This document shows, piece after piece, positions 17,201 through 25,809 of a stretch of DNA of 64,000 nt; the first letter of the stretch is position 1, and every line of letters begins with the position of its first letter. Both the position numbers and the translations under genes were made by a program. Location of the stretch: contig CAJTSY010000006.1 in the NCBI GenBank assembly GCA_910578995.1, positions 11,191 to 75,190 of the forward strand, written 5' to 3'. The notes under the pieces are model-generated. The model saw only the letters and a program-made list of their open reading frames with translations. It searched no databases and was not told the origin of the DNA. Source of the DNA: an uncultured Acetatifactor sp. (GTDB lineage: Bacteria > Bacillota > Clostridia > Lachnospirales > Lachnospiraceae).

Positions 17201-17335
17201 GACGAGGACGGCAACCCCGTCTACGCCCAGAGCGAGAGGGAGTTTTCCGATTTTATCAAGAAGATGCTGAAAGATGTGGGAGACGGAAGAGGAGAGATCA
17301 TTTCCTGCGGGGAATGTATGGAAAGGGTAGGGTAA
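14222..17335 (+). CDS. SF1 helicase (UPF1/Dna2-like)
   Basis: 1037 residues. The N-terminal 330 residues are unassigned, with a beta-rich stretch near 230-330. The SF1B helicase core has motif I GPPGTGKTT (382-390), motif Ia region VSSQNNKAVDNV, motif II DEAGQ (731-735), motif III GDHKQIPP, motif IV region DTQYRMP, motif V TLDSYQGQE and motif VI RRLNVAMSR. A long coiled-coil insertion (about 460-640) lies between motifs Ia and II. Such proteins unwind DNA or RNA. No nuclease motif is seen. It sits in the middle of the kinase-Hsp70 operon. The family occurs in many defence loci, but this does not prove a defence role. Confidence 0.9.
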   Translation: MQVIKFDRDAVKICGVIRLGFTNRAYQEMNKLLEDPEPYICALSKLGRIILTPGREADRFMLHTVFGNILCGVDQKSGNGFSAITFRENNLDAQNRALKWGIICSVEDGIDAGVLLPNSGISYRYFSGEKYDYNNLEQDEEGMKRALGTIVELLGESRGPRGILEKTTFAREEEPEEEEAPEFDFAEQCLKETLKEAEQYAVLASELEEKKAQEQGQLSYSAFYASDYDRTDRIAYVFEVDSIDKNVFKAGVQVEITGSGEEKVNGEIVETETGGPEKPKVTILFNKQVNVDVFPEMGWISLSFSTVNKDVQLEANEKIANGTARAKYFKDVLGANAPSGFEEKDLSQVEERLSHEKYPPNESQMTAIKKGINSKDIFLVMGPPGTGKTTVILEWVRYFVGVERKRVLVSSQNNKAVDNVLARLIEDKDIDVIRIGSEAKLQSEVIPYMFENKLKTLNGKIDQATGETIGKLETAVERWRAYADSFFPFQRQLREIEELKSQLEREIREGLLPICRKQNGAYGTYLQLVQEKDRIQEKLTRCNALIAEYEGKNALQKFLLREKNEGNLKARGELLLLLGEQNWKIRQLVSKYNQYREFYNTQKQVMKDSFRTRMMKARRRSIRDAEGYRDEAVRPEVPGIGGCFEGLRFSGDFLRSPEKLEKYIEAIHWEIRRAEKLLAVERRWRESIVEKQNYALNEVVLETVDLVGATCIGINSQKRFSSLHFDVTIIDEAGQIQIHNALVPMSVSNKVIMLGDHKQIPPSADQELVELCEMNQVNPELLKMSLFEKLYKELPETNSMMLDTQYRMPGEIADILSEWFYEGEYKSPPFKRELESLFPGLSPKPFLIVDTSKESGRREKRTESRGTYNDLEAAVCDRILGYIVREVPEFDLKNVGIISAYKDQVNRIRKEIKHTVGEEYVGEMVATLDSYQGQERDLIFYSFTKSSDKAPSMNRIGFLNELRRLNVAMSRCKKMLVMIGDMEFLAGCMHQNQDEDGNPVYAQSEREFSDFIKKMLKDVGDGRGEIISCGECMERVG

Positions 17336-17341
17336 GCGGGT

Positions 17342-18625
17342 ATGCCGGAATCTGCTCAGAAGAAGAGAAATTACGAGATCAACAATGTCCTGGAGCGGAT
17401 CCTGGACCAGAATCCCCAGATCGTGATCAGCAGGATAGAACTGTTTACAGAGGTGTACTATCCCATTGCCATACTGGAGATAGAGATGAACGAGACCACC
17501 TTTGAAGACTTCGACCTGATTCCCCTGTCCATTCTCCGGTTTGTGGACGCGGGGGTGACAACGGCGGGGGAGATTGCCGGGCTCATGGGCCTGAGTCCCG
17601 GTTATGTGCAGAAGCTGTTGGATCTGCTGATGGGCTACGGCTACCTGGGCGGGAATGGCCTAACCCCCCTGGGAGCCAAATCCCTGGAAATGGAGAAGAA
17701 GATCAGCCGGAACAAGGTGAGGCAGAAATTTCAGGCGGACGCGCTTACGGGCGACCTTCTGCACATAGGGCAGCAGCCCATGGACATAGACCTGATCAGA
17801 AAGGACAGAACCATCCGGAATATTGCCCACATGCCCCATATAGAGGGGATTTCCATGGAGTACCTGAACAGGCAGTTCAGGGAGGGAAAGCTGACGGATT
17901 ACAAGAAGTACAGGGGGGATATCCTCAACGCCAATGTGGAGCAGATTCTCCGGGTGGAATGTGTTGACCTTCAGTATGTGAAGGCTTATCTGATTAAGAT
18001 GCAGGGGGTGCAGGTGCCCTTTATCATTACCAACCAGTACGACTCCTCCAAGAAGGATTTTAAAGAGCGCTTTGCCTGGCAGCCCATCCGCATGCCGGAT
18101 CCCAGGGCTTACAGCGAATACGGCTTTGACAGGCGCATCCAGTGCTATTCGGAGGAATCCGTGAAGGCGGTGGAAAATCTTTACAGCCTGGTGTGCAGGA
18201 GGATTGTGGATATTGACGAAAAGGCGATAAGAGATATACTGGAAAAAATATACCCCTTCCGCTTTGATACCATGGACATCTCCACGGGCCGGCTTCTGAA
18301 CGGCATCCCGGAACAGATCGCCGTATATGTGAATGATACTTCCTTTCCGGTGTGGGATTCTTTTGTTTTCCAGTTTCTGTCAAAATATGACCCGGTGCGG
18401 GGGTATTTCTGCACCCACAGCAGGCTCATGGGATTGTTTGTGCGCTTTGAATCTCAGAACGCGGCAGTCAGGAAGGCGGCAAAGGCGGTTCAGAGGGCGG
18501 TAAAGAAGTACGGGAGAAAGGAACTGACGGCTTATTTGAGGGAACAGTGCGGCAGGGAGGAACTGGATCTGAAGAAAATACCGGAGCTGACGGAAGCGTT
18601 TGCGCAGACCAGGGCGGAGATGTGA
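17342..18625 (+). CDS. Winged-helix protein of unknown function
   Basis: 427 residues, 6 bp after the helicase stop. Residues about 60-115 form a winged helix-turn-helix (TTAGEIAGLMGLSPGYVQKL, then a Gly-rich wing and LTPLGAKSL). The rest is not recognised: an alpha/beta region near 180-300 and a Lys/Arg-rich C-terminal helix. No signal peptide or membrane segment. The HTH could bind DNA, with the rest interacting with the helicase or kinase. Codon use matches its neighbours. Confidence 0.8.
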   Translation: MPESAQKKRNYEINNVLERILDQNPQIVISRIELFTEVYYPIAILEIEMNETTFEDFDLIPLSILRFVDAGVTTAGEIAGLMGLSPGYVQKLLDLLMGYGYLGGNGLTPLGAKSLEMEKKISRNKVRQKFQADALTGDLLHIGQQPMDIDLIRKDRTIRNIAHMPHIEGISMEYLNRQFREGKLTDYKKYRGDILNANVEQILRVECVDLQYVKAYLIKMQGVQVPFIITNQYDSSKKDFKERFAWQPIRMPDPRAYSEYGFDRRIQCYSEESVKAVENLYSLVCRRIVDIDEKAIRDILEKIYPFRFDTMDISTGRLLNGIPEQIAVYVNDTSFPVWDSFVFQFLSKYDPVRGYFCTHSRLMGLFVRFESQNAAVRKAAKAVQRAVKKYGRKELTAYLREQCGREELDLKKIPELTEAFAQTRAEM

Positions 18626-18680
18626 GGGCCGTGAGCACGGCAGGGAAAGACGGAAACAGATTTGGAGCGGAGGTTAGAAA

Positions 18681-20195
18681 ATGATACTTGGAATCGATTT
18701 GGGAACCACATTTTCGGTGGCGGCTTTTGTGGATTCTGACGGGCATGCCAGGGTGATCGACAACCGGGACGGGGAGAGGATGACGCCTTCCGTGGTGATG
18801 TTTGAAAACGGTGAGATTGTGGTGGGAGCCCAGGCGAAAGAAAACAGTGTGTTGGATCCTTATAATGTATGCCAGTTTGTGAAGCGCCAGATGGGCAGGA
18901 AGGCCTTTTCCTTTGACATTTCTCCCACGGAAAGGTATACGGCCGAGGAGATTTCCGCCATGATCCTGAAGCGCCTGAAAGAAGACGCGGAGACGGCTGT
19001 GGGGGAGAAGGTGGAAGGGGCGGTCATCACGGTTCCGGCCTATTTCGACGACGCACAGAGGAAGGCCACACAGGATGCGGGACAGATTGCCGGGCTGAAG
19101 GTGCTGGGAATCCTCAACGAGCCCACGGCTGCCGCCATTGCCTACTGCCACCAGAACGAGGACGTGGACGGCAATATCATGGTGTTTGACCTGGGGGGCG
19201 GCACTTTTGACATTACCATTATGCGGATGTCGGGAGATCTGAAGAAAGCGGATGTCCTGGCTACGGAGGGAAACCGGAATCTGGGCGGCTTTGACTTTGA
19301 CAACTGCATCATGATGAAGGCCATCCAGGAGTTTGAGGAGAAATACGGAATCGATCTGGACGATGACGACGAGGCCATGCAGGAACTGCGGATGGCGGCG
19401 GAGAGGGCCAAGAAAGCCCTGTCCAACAGAAAGGAATGCAGTATCAGCGTTGCATCGGAAGGAAAAAAGCTGAAGGTGGACATCACCAGGGAGGAATTCG
19501 AGAACAGGATACACGGGCTGATCGAGTCCATGCAGGGCAGCATGGAGATTGCGCTGGAGGAAGCGGGGCTGTCCTGGGGCGATATTTCCAGGGTGCTGTT
19601 GGTGGGAGGTTCCACCAGGGTTCCGGCTGTCTGGGAGATGATCTGCAGGGTCAGCGGCAGAGAACCGCGTGTGTTTGACCCTGACATGGCAGTGGCGCTT
19701 GGGGCGGCCTATTACGCAGATTCCCTGCACGGAGAGAGTATGGGAACCCGGGGCAGGGCAGGGAAGAAAATCAGCGTTGCGGATGTGAACGCCCATTCCC
19801 TGGGAGTTATCGCCTTCGATGAAGAGGGCGTGGAGCGGATGAGCATTGTCCTGCCGAAAAATACGCCCCTTCATCAGGTGAGGGAGAGGACGTTTACAAC
19901 CTGTGAGGACGGACAGACACAGCTTTTGGTGCGGGTTATGGAAGGGGAGGATGAGGAAGAGCTGGAGTTCGACAGGCTCGTGGGCACCGGTACGATCGAG
20001 CTCACACCCAGGCCGCAGAATTCTCCCATCGAAGTGGCCATGCGATATGACGACAACGGGATCATCCATATCAGGGTTAAGGACCTGGTGGACGGACAGG
20101 AACTGGGAGAAATGCGGATTGAGCGGGCTTCCAATCTGACGGATAGCGAAGTGGAGGCCAGGAAGAACCGCATGGAAGGTAAGACGGTGGAGTAG
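18681..20195 (+). CDS. Hsp70 (DnaK) family protein lacking the lid
   Basis: 504 residues against about 610 for DnaK. The actin-like ATPase domain is intact: IDLGTTFS at the N-terminus, VPAYFDDAQR, NEPTAAAIAY, DLGGGTFD and VGGSTRVP. A shortened beta-sandwich substrate domain follows (from about 385), with NTPLHQ but no full helical lid. No dnaJ, grpE or hrcA is adjacent, so this is not the housekeeping dnaK. Spacing from the upstream gene is 55 bp with a GGAGG-type site. It likely handles specific operon clients such as the kinase or LRR protein. Confidence 0.92.
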   Translation: MILGIDLGTTFSVAAFVDSDGHARVIDNRDGERMTPSVVMFENGEIVVGAQAKENSVLDPYNVCQFVKRQMGRKAFSFDISPTERYTAEEISAMILKRLKEDAETAVGEKVEGAVITVPAYFDDAQRKATQDAGQIAGLKVLGILNEPTAAAIAYCHQNEDVDGNIMVFDLGGGTFDITIMRMSGDLKKADVLATEGNRNLGGFDFDNCIMMKAIQEFEEKYGIDLDDDDEAMQELRMAAERAKKALSNRKECSISVASEGKKLKVDITREEFENRIHGLIESMQGSMEIALEEAGLSWGDISRVLLVGGSTRVPAVWEMICRVSGREPRVFDPDMAVALGAAYYADSLHGESMGTRGRAGKKISVADVNAHSLGVIAFDEEGVERMSIVLPKNTPLHQVRERTFTTCEDGQTQLLVRVMEGEDEEELEFDRLVGTGTIELTPRPQNSPIEVAMRYDDNGIIHIRVKDLVDGQELGEMRIERASNLTDSEVEARKNRMEGKTVE

Positions 20196-20202
20196 AGACG
20201 GC

Positions 20203-20242
20203 TCCTGCCCGTTCACCGCCGCGGTGGACGGAGCGGGCAGGA
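20203..20242 (+). promoter_or_regulatory. Intercistronic stem-loop
   Basis: 9-bp arms TCCTGCCCG (20203-20211) / CGGGCAGGA (20234-20242), plus inner CACCGC/GCGGTG pairing, between the Hsp70 and LRR genes. No U-run follows, so it is more likely an mRNA-stability or attenuation element than a terminator. Confidence 0.5.
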
Positions 20243-20312
20243 ATTAGAGAAGAGCAGCTTTGGACGGAGTGGGCAGCGAGAAACACAATTTGCGTTCTAA
20301 GGGAGAATGAAC

Positions 20313-23300
20313 ATGGCGATTATGGAGAAAATGGGCCTGGACGGGGGCATGACAAGAGAACAGATACAACAGCAGCTTTTTCAGACCCGGAAAAAGCTGA
20401 TTTCCAGGCAGAATGCCGCCGATGTGAAAAAGCGGACGGAGGCCGAACTGCTGAATGCCCAGGTCAGCGAACTGGAGGAAGTCATAAACCAGACCCCGGA
20501 GGATTTTCCGGATATTCAGCTTGTGGTGCAGACCTTTGCCTACGCGGCGGACGCCGGTGTGTGGGACGGAGGATTTAAGGAGAATTTGACGGAAGCCATT
20601 CACCAGAACTGGCTGGCCTGGGAAGTGTTGGCAGATTCCCTTTACAGGGCCGGCCAGCAGATGGGGCTGTGGACCGGATGGGTCTTCATGGCGGCGCAGT
20701 GCGGATATTCCGGGGCATTTGAAAACTGCGGATATTGCCTTGGGATGCAGGGGCGGTGGGAGGAGGCGTTTACGTGGTATGAAAAAGCGGAAGCCTGTGG
20801 TCGGCTATCCCCCGTGGGAATGTTTAACTGGGGGACCTTCTGCATAGCCGTGAAGGGGAATGAAGCTGCCCTGGAAAAATACCAGGCCGCGGTGGACAGG
20901 GGAATGGTGCTGCAAAAAGGGCATCTGCACAACTGGGGCCAGTGCAGCCGGGCGGTGGGAGATTACGGGACCGCTCTTGCCATGTTCCGGAAATCCCTGG
21001 AAGGGGGAGAGTGCTTTATGGCCCTGATGCCCCTGGGAGAGATGTATGAGAACGGGGAAGGGGTAGCCCGGGATCTGCAGGAAGCCCTGCGTCTGTTTGA
21101 GGAGGCGGAAAAGCACGGAGAAGGGGAAGCCCGGCAGGCGGCCGACAGGGTCAGGAACAAAATCGAGGAGATGAGGAAAGCGTCGCCTTCCGCTGCCGGG
21201 ATGCAGTCTCAGCCGAAGCCGAAGGCAAGCGGAAATGCTGCCGGAACCCGGCAGAAAACCCCTGTCACCCGGCTTCCCCAGGGCGGGGTGCCTGCCGGGC
21301 AGGGAGGAAATCCGGTGCCCCAGGGAGGACCACCCGGCGGGAAGGATGGAAATTCGGTGCCCCAGGGAGGAGCGTCCAACGGGAAGAATGGGAATCCTGT
21401 GTCCCGTGGAGGAGCGTCCGCCGGGCAGAACGGGAACCCGGTGTTCCAGGGAAGCGCTCCTGACCCCGCGCCGAAGAAACCCACGGTTTCCGGTGTGGAC
21501 GATGTAAAGCTGAACGAACTGGGACCGAAGAAGCCGGGCGGCGCCGGAAAAGGAGCCGCACAGGGTCTGGAGGCTCTGCTGAAGGACAGAAAGAAGCTTC
21601 TGATCATTGCTGCGGCCGTTGTTATATTGGTGGTATATGTTCTGCCCGGCATATTTGCCCGCCTTTACCTGAACAGGGAAGAGGACAAGGAGAAAATCCT
21701 GGAGGAAAGCCTGGAGGAGAGCCTGGTAGAGAGCGCAGAAGAGAGCGGCACAGACACCGACCTTTCCGGGGAATCGGAGGGCATCCTGGCGGAGGACACG
21801 GATGCCACACCCGCAGGCAGCTTTACGTATGAAATCTATGGGGATGAAGTGCACATCAAGGCGTTTACCGGAAGTGAGACAGAGATCGTGGTTCCCTCCG
21901 TCATAGAGGGGAAACCGGTGGTCAGGATCTGTGCCAATGCCTTTCGGGAACAGAAAAAGATCACGTCGGTGACCCTGAAGCCGGGGATTATTGCTGTGGA
22001 GAGCAGCGCCTTTGCGGACTGTGACGCTCTGGGAACTCTGGTGATCCGGGGAACGGATCTGGTGATAGAGGACGTGGCGTTCCGGAATTGTAAATCCCTC
22101 CAGACAGTGGAATTAAGCGGTGTCACCGGCATCGGGACAGGCGCTTTTGCCGAATGCATTTCTCTGCAACAGATCATTATTCCGGAAGGCACTATTTATA
22201 TAGGAAGAGAAGCGTTTAAGGGATGTGGGGCGTTAAAGGAGGCGCAGATTCCTTCCACCGTCACCGTCATTGAGGACGGAGCATTCTATGGGGCGAAAAG
22301 TTTGGAAACAGTCACCTTTACCCCGGGGGCGGAGGGCACGTCCATAGGAACGAACTGTTTCAGGGAATGCGGTTCCCTGAAAGAAATATCCGTAAATGCG
22401 GAATATGGATACATAGGAGACGGCGCTTTTATGGACTGCACGGCCCTGCAGAGGGTGACGGTGAGCGGGACAGGCATAACTGTGGGGGATAATGCGTTCC
22501 TGAACTGCAAATCCCTCCAGACAGTGGAATTAAACGATGCCGCAGGAATCGGAACCGGAGCCTTCCGGGGCTGTATTTCCCTGGCGCAGATCGGGATTCC
22601 GGAGGGAGCGGCTTATATCGGAACCGAGGCGTTTGGTTCCTGTGACAGTCTGCAGGAGGTGGTGATTCCTTCCACAATGACTTCCCTTGGCGACAATGCT
22701 TTCCGGGAGGATAAAAAACTGACACATGTGACATTTACGCCGGGAGATCAGGATGCTTCCATCGGCTCCGGCTGTTTCAGGGCCTGCAGTTCCCTGGAGG
22801 AGGTATCCATTCCCGGAAACTATACTCTTATTGGGGAGAATGCCTTCCTTGAGTGCGTTTCTCTGAAAAGTCTGAACTGGGAAAGGGGCAATGTATCTTA
22901 TGCGAATCAGGTGATAGGGGGCTGGGCTTTTAACGGGTGCAGTTCGCTGCAGCAGATTACCCTGAGCGATTCCCTGTCGGGGATTCAGGACGGCGCGTTC
23001 AGCCAGTGCATTTCCCTTGCCTCGGCGGATATTCCGGAAAATGTCACATATGTGGGAAATAAAGCGTTTGAGGGCTGCACTTCCCTTGCATCCGTGTCGC
23101 TTCCCTCCACAATAGAGACGCTGGGAGACAGCGCGTTCAGGGGAGATTATGCCCTGACGGAGGTTTCCTTTGCCGCCGGAACCATGGATGCCTCCATACA
23201 GGACTCCTGTTTCCGGGACTGCACTTCCCTGACACAGATGGCTATACCCGAAAATTATGTGTGGATCGGCAGTTCGTCCTTTGAGGGTTGTACTTCCCTC

Positions 23301-23528
23301 GCTTTCACCGTATGGAATGCCAGTGGGGCGGTTTACGAGAATCAGTCCATGGGAGACGGGGTGTTTGCCGGCTGCAGTAATCTGACGGAAGTACACCTTT
23401 CCGGAAATGTGGGGCAGATCGGAGGCAATGCGTTTAAGGAATGTCCGAATCTGACAGTTTATGCGCCGGAAGGTTCCGCGGCAGCGCTCTATGCTTCGGA
23501 GAATCAGATTCCGTTCCTGCCGGAATAA
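20313..23528 (+). CDS. TPR/Sel1 - transmembrane - BspA-type LRR protein
   Basis: About 1071 residues; 20313 is preferred because AGGGAG is 7 bases upstream, while the ATG at 20307 is too close. Order: coiled coil (15-60), Sel1/TPR-like repeats (about 80-290), a Gly/Pro/Asn linker with 14-residue tandem repeats (about 320-380), one TM helix (about 429-450) preceded by Lys/Arg, an acidic stretch, then some 22 BspA-type LRRs (537-1065; motif [G/N]AFxxCxSL). The positive-inside rule puts TPRs in the cytosol and LRRs outside. It is the last gene of the operon, before a strong terminator. BspA-type LRRs often bind host or cell-surface ligands. Confidence 0.88.
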   Translation: MAIMEKMGLDGGMTREQIQQQLFQTRKKLISRQNAADVKKRTEAELLNAQVSELEEVINQTPEDFPDIQLVVQTFAYAADAGVWDGGFKENLTEAIHQNWLAWEVLADSLYRAGQQMGLWTGWVFMAAQCGYSGAFENCGYCLGMQGRWEEAFTWYEKAEACGRLSPVGMFNWGTFCIAVKGNEAALEKYQAAVDRGMVLQKGHLHNWGQCSRAVGDYGTALAMFRKSLEGGECFMALMPLGEMYENGEGVARDLQEALRLFEEAEKHGEGEARQAADRVRNKIEEMRKASPSAAGMQSQPKPKASGNAAGTRQKTPVTRLPQGGVPAGQGGNPVPQGGPPGGKDGNSVPQGGASNGKNGNPVSRGGASAGQNGNPVFQGSAPDPAPKKPTVSGVDDVKLNELGPKKPGGAGKGAAQGLEALLKDRKKLLIIAAAVVILVVYVLPGIFARLYLNREEDKEKILEESLEESLVESAEESGTDTDLSGESEGILAEDTDATPAGSFTYEIYGDEVHIKAFTGSETEIVVPSVIEGKPVVRICANAFREQKKITSVTLKPGIIAVESSAFADCDALGTLVIRGTDLVIEDVAFRNCKSLQTVELSGVTGIGTGAFAECISLQQIIIPEGTIYIGREAFKGCGALKEAQIPSTVTVIEDGAFYGAKSLETVTFTPGAEGTSIGTNCFRECGSLKEISVNAEYGYIGDGAFMDCTALQRVTVSGTGITVGDNAFLNCKSLQTVELNDAAGIGTGAFRGCISLAQIGIPEGAAYIGTEAFGSCDSLQEVVIPSTMTSLGDNAFREDKKLTHVTFTPGDQDASIGSGCFRACSSLEEVSIPGNYTLIGENAFLECVSLKSLNWERGNVSYANQVIGGWAFNGCSSLQQITLSDSLSGIQDGAFSQCISLASADIPENVTYVGNKAFEGCTSLASVSLPSTIETLGDSAFRGDYALTEVSFAAGTMDASIQDSCFRDCTSLTQMAIPENYVWIGSSSFEGCTSLAFTVWNASGAVYENQSMGDGVFAGCSNLTEVHLSGNVGQIGGNAFKECPNLTVYAPEGSAAALYASENQIPFLPE
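21280..21450 (+). repeat. 42-bp tandem repeat in coding sequence
   Basis: About four degenerate copies of a 42-bp unit encode NPVPQGGxxxGxxG in the linker before the membrane helix. The unit reads as a flexible low-complexity spacer and may vary in copy number between strains. Confidence 0.7.
22092..22533 (+). repeat. 417-bp higher-order duplication inside the LRR region
   Basis: An identical 25-bp stretch (AAATCCCTCCAGACAGTGG..., 22092-22116 and 22509-22533) marks a unit of six LRRs repeated at 417 bp (139 residues). A third, more diverged unit starts near 22915. Confidence 0.7.
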
Positions 23529-23540
23529 TTTCACAGTCAG

Positions 23541-23569
23541 AAAATCCCACGGGAGCCGTGGGATTTTTT
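23541..23569 (+). terminator. Intrinsic terminator of the kinase-LRR operon
   Basis: Stem ATCCCACGG / CCGTGGGAT with a 3-nt loop, followed by TTTTTT, 13 bp after the LRR gene stop. A clear end to the operon. Bases 23570-23700 hold no gene. Confidence 0.9.
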
Positions 23570-23701
23570 GTCTTGATGTGGTAAAAATACATTTGTGAAA
23601 ACTGATAAAAGCTAGATTGTATGCATTAATACCAAGATACAAAATGCCGTATCCGATGAAAACAAATGATAAAAGTTTTTTGCATTTTATGAAAGATTTC
23701 A

Positions 23702-23730
23702 TTGTATCTATTGGAAATATTTGCTATACT
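23702..23730 (+). promoter_or_regulatory. Promoter of the GH20-GH18 operon
   Basis: TTGTAT (23702-23707), 17-bp spacer, TATACT (23725-23730). About 90 nt of leader precede the GH20 start. Confidence 0.6.
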
Positions 23731-23825
23731 GCAAGTGGAGTGTGTCTTCAGAGCAATGCCCGCCGGAAGAAAGTCTGTGAAGGGAGTGGGCTCGTGAAGA
23801 TTTTGATTGTAAGGAGGTAATCATT

Positions 23826-25661
23826 ATGATTTTACTGCCATTACCGAAACAGGTGGAGGAGAAAGAGGGAACCCTGATGCTGGGCATGAGCACCATGATC
23901 GTCATGGACGCGTCCTGTCCCCAGGGAGCAAGGATCTATGCGGGACAGCTGAAGGAGGAGATCGCCCGGTGGGCGGGACTGACCGCGGAGATCGGAAGGG
24001 GGACTTTCCGGAAGGGGGATATCCTGTTGAAGGTGGATGCCTCTCTGGGAGAGCAGCATTATACACTGAAGATTGACGATGAGGGAGCCTTCCTGTGCGG
24101 CGGCAGTCTGACGGCGCTTGGATGGGCTGTGCAGACTATGAGGCAGATTGTCCGCCAGAGTGCGGGACTGCTGCCATGGGTGGACATCGACGATGAGCCG
24201 GACATGAAGAACCGCGGCTTCTACCATGATGCCACCAGGGGCCGCATCCAGACCCTGGACAATATGAAAAAGCTTGTGGATACCCTTTCCTTCTATAAAA
24301 TGAACCAGCTTCAGCTCTATGTGGAGCATACCTACCTGTGGCGTGACCTGACGGAGCTGTGGAGGGACGAGACTCCCATGACGGCGGAGGAAGTCCTGGA
24401 GTTGGATCAGTACTGTTATGACAGGGGTGTGGAACTGGTTCCTTCCATAGCTACTTTCGGTCATCTGTATAACCTGCTGAGAACCAGGAGTTATGAGCAT
24501 CTCTGCGAGCTGCCGGACAGCGCGGATAAACCTTTTGGTTTCCGTGACAGGATGCAGCATCACACGGTAAATGTATCTAATCCGGATGCCATGGCTCTGG
24601 TGAAGGATATGATCGTGGAATACATGCAGCTGTTTCGCACGGACAAGTTTAACATCTGCGCGGATGAGACCTTCGACCTTGGAAAGGGAAGGAGCGCGGA
24701 GCTTGCAAAGGAAAAGGGAACCGGCGTCCTGTACATGGAATATATCAGGGAGTTGTTTGACTTCCTGCTTGAGAAGGGGAAGATTCCCATGTTCTGGGGC
24801 GATATCATCTGCGGGCACCCGGAGCTTTACGCCCGGCTTCCCAAAGAGGTCATCTGCCTGAACTGGGGATATGGCGACAACCAACCGGAGAGGGAGACGG
24901 AGATTCTCCACAGCGTGGGGGCGACCCAATACCTTTGCCCCGGCGTCCGCGGATGGAATACCTGGGTCAATATGATCAGGGGCGGTTACCGGAATATTAC
25001 CCTGATGTGCGGCTATGCCAGAAAGCATGAGGCCGTGGGCATGCTGAATACGGATTGGGGCGATTACGGACATATTAACCAGCCGATTTTCTCGATTCCC
25101 GGCATTATTTATGGGGCTGTGTGTTCCTGGGGCGAGAAAGTGCCGGAGTTTGAGGAGCTGAACAGACAGATTTCAGTACTGGAATTCGGGGATGCATCAG
25201 GTGAACTGGTGGATTGTCTGGACAAGATGAACCAGGCAGCCGTGTTTGGCTGGTACAGCATAGTTACGATTCGGGAATGGGCCATGAGAGGGGTCGAAAA
25301 GGAAAAAATCCTTGCGGAATTTGTGAAGGAAGACATGACCAGGGTTCCGGAAAAGAATGCCTGCATCGACGAACTTGAAGCAAAGCTGCGCAAAGTCAGC
25401 CGTTCTATGGACAGCGCACAGCGGGGAATCGTGGAGTGCGCCCATGTGGCACTTCAGATCACAAAGGCATGGAACAGGACAGGCGCTTACCTGGCTGAGC
25501 TGCAGAAAGGGAACCACCCGGACAACGGCGCGGAGATTGCGGCGGAGCTGGAGAGAAGCCTGCACTACTACCAGAAGCTCTGGAGGGAGAACAGCAGGGA
25601 AGGCGATCTGGGAGAGATTACCAAAGTGTTCTGTTGGTATGCAGATGTTTTGAGGAAATAG
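23826..25661 (+). CDS. GH20 beta-N-acetylhexosaminidase
   Basis: 611 residues, no signal peptide. An N-terminal GH20b-like domain (1-110) is followed by the TIM barrel. The catalytic acidic pair is Asp280-Glu281 in NICADETFDL, of the substrate-assisted GH20 type; MKNRGFYHDATRGR marks the barrel start. It removes terminal GlcNAc or GalNAc from imported oligosaccharides. AAGGAGG lies 7 bases before the ATG. It leads an operon with GH18 and a transglutaminase-type protein. A C-terminal helical extension (about 500-611) has no assigned role. Confidence 0.92.
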   Translation: MILLPLPKQVEEKEGTLMLGMSTMIVMDASCPQGARIYAGQLKEEIARWAGLTAEIGRGTFRKGDILLKVDASLGEQHYTLKIDDEGAFLCGGSLTALGWAVQTMRQIVRQSAGLLPWVDIDDEPDMKNRGFYHDATRGRIQTLDNMKKLVDTLSFYKMNQLQLYVEHTYLWRDLTELWRDETPMTAEEVLELDQYCYDRGVELVPSIATFGHLYNLLRTRSYEHLCELPDSADKPFGFRDRMQHHTVNVSNPDAMALVKDMIVEYMQLFRTDKFNICADETFDLGKGRSAELAKEKGTGVLYMEYIRELFDFLLEKGKIPMFWGDIICGHPELYARLPKEVICLNWGYGDNQPERETEILHSVGATQYLCPGVRGWNTWVNMIRGGYRNITLMCGYARKHEAVGMLNTDWGDYGHINQPIFSIPGIIYGAVCSWGEKVPEFEELNRQISVLEFGDASGELVDCLDKMNQAAVFGWYSIVTIREWAMRGVEKEKILAEFVKEDMTRVPEKNACIDELEAKLRKVSRSMDSAQRGIVECAHVALQITKAWNRTGAYLAELQKGNHPDNGAEIAAELERSLHYYQKLWRENSREGDLGEITKVFCWYADVLRK

Positions 25662-25809
25662 TGGGGAGCGGCAGTTCTCGGGCGTTTAACAGTAAGAATT
25701 TGTACAGTTAGGCATTATTTAGGCGCTGTATTGTCCAGGTGGATGATACGGCGCTGAGAAGCCTGGGTTGGCATATCAGAACCGACATAAAAGAAAGGAT
25801 TTTACAGAT

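Noticed and set aside
18468..20216. 582-residue open frame on the minus strand
   Set aside because: It is antisense to the Hsp70 gene, whose family motifs are intact; the frame arises from codon bias of the real gene and shows no known domain.
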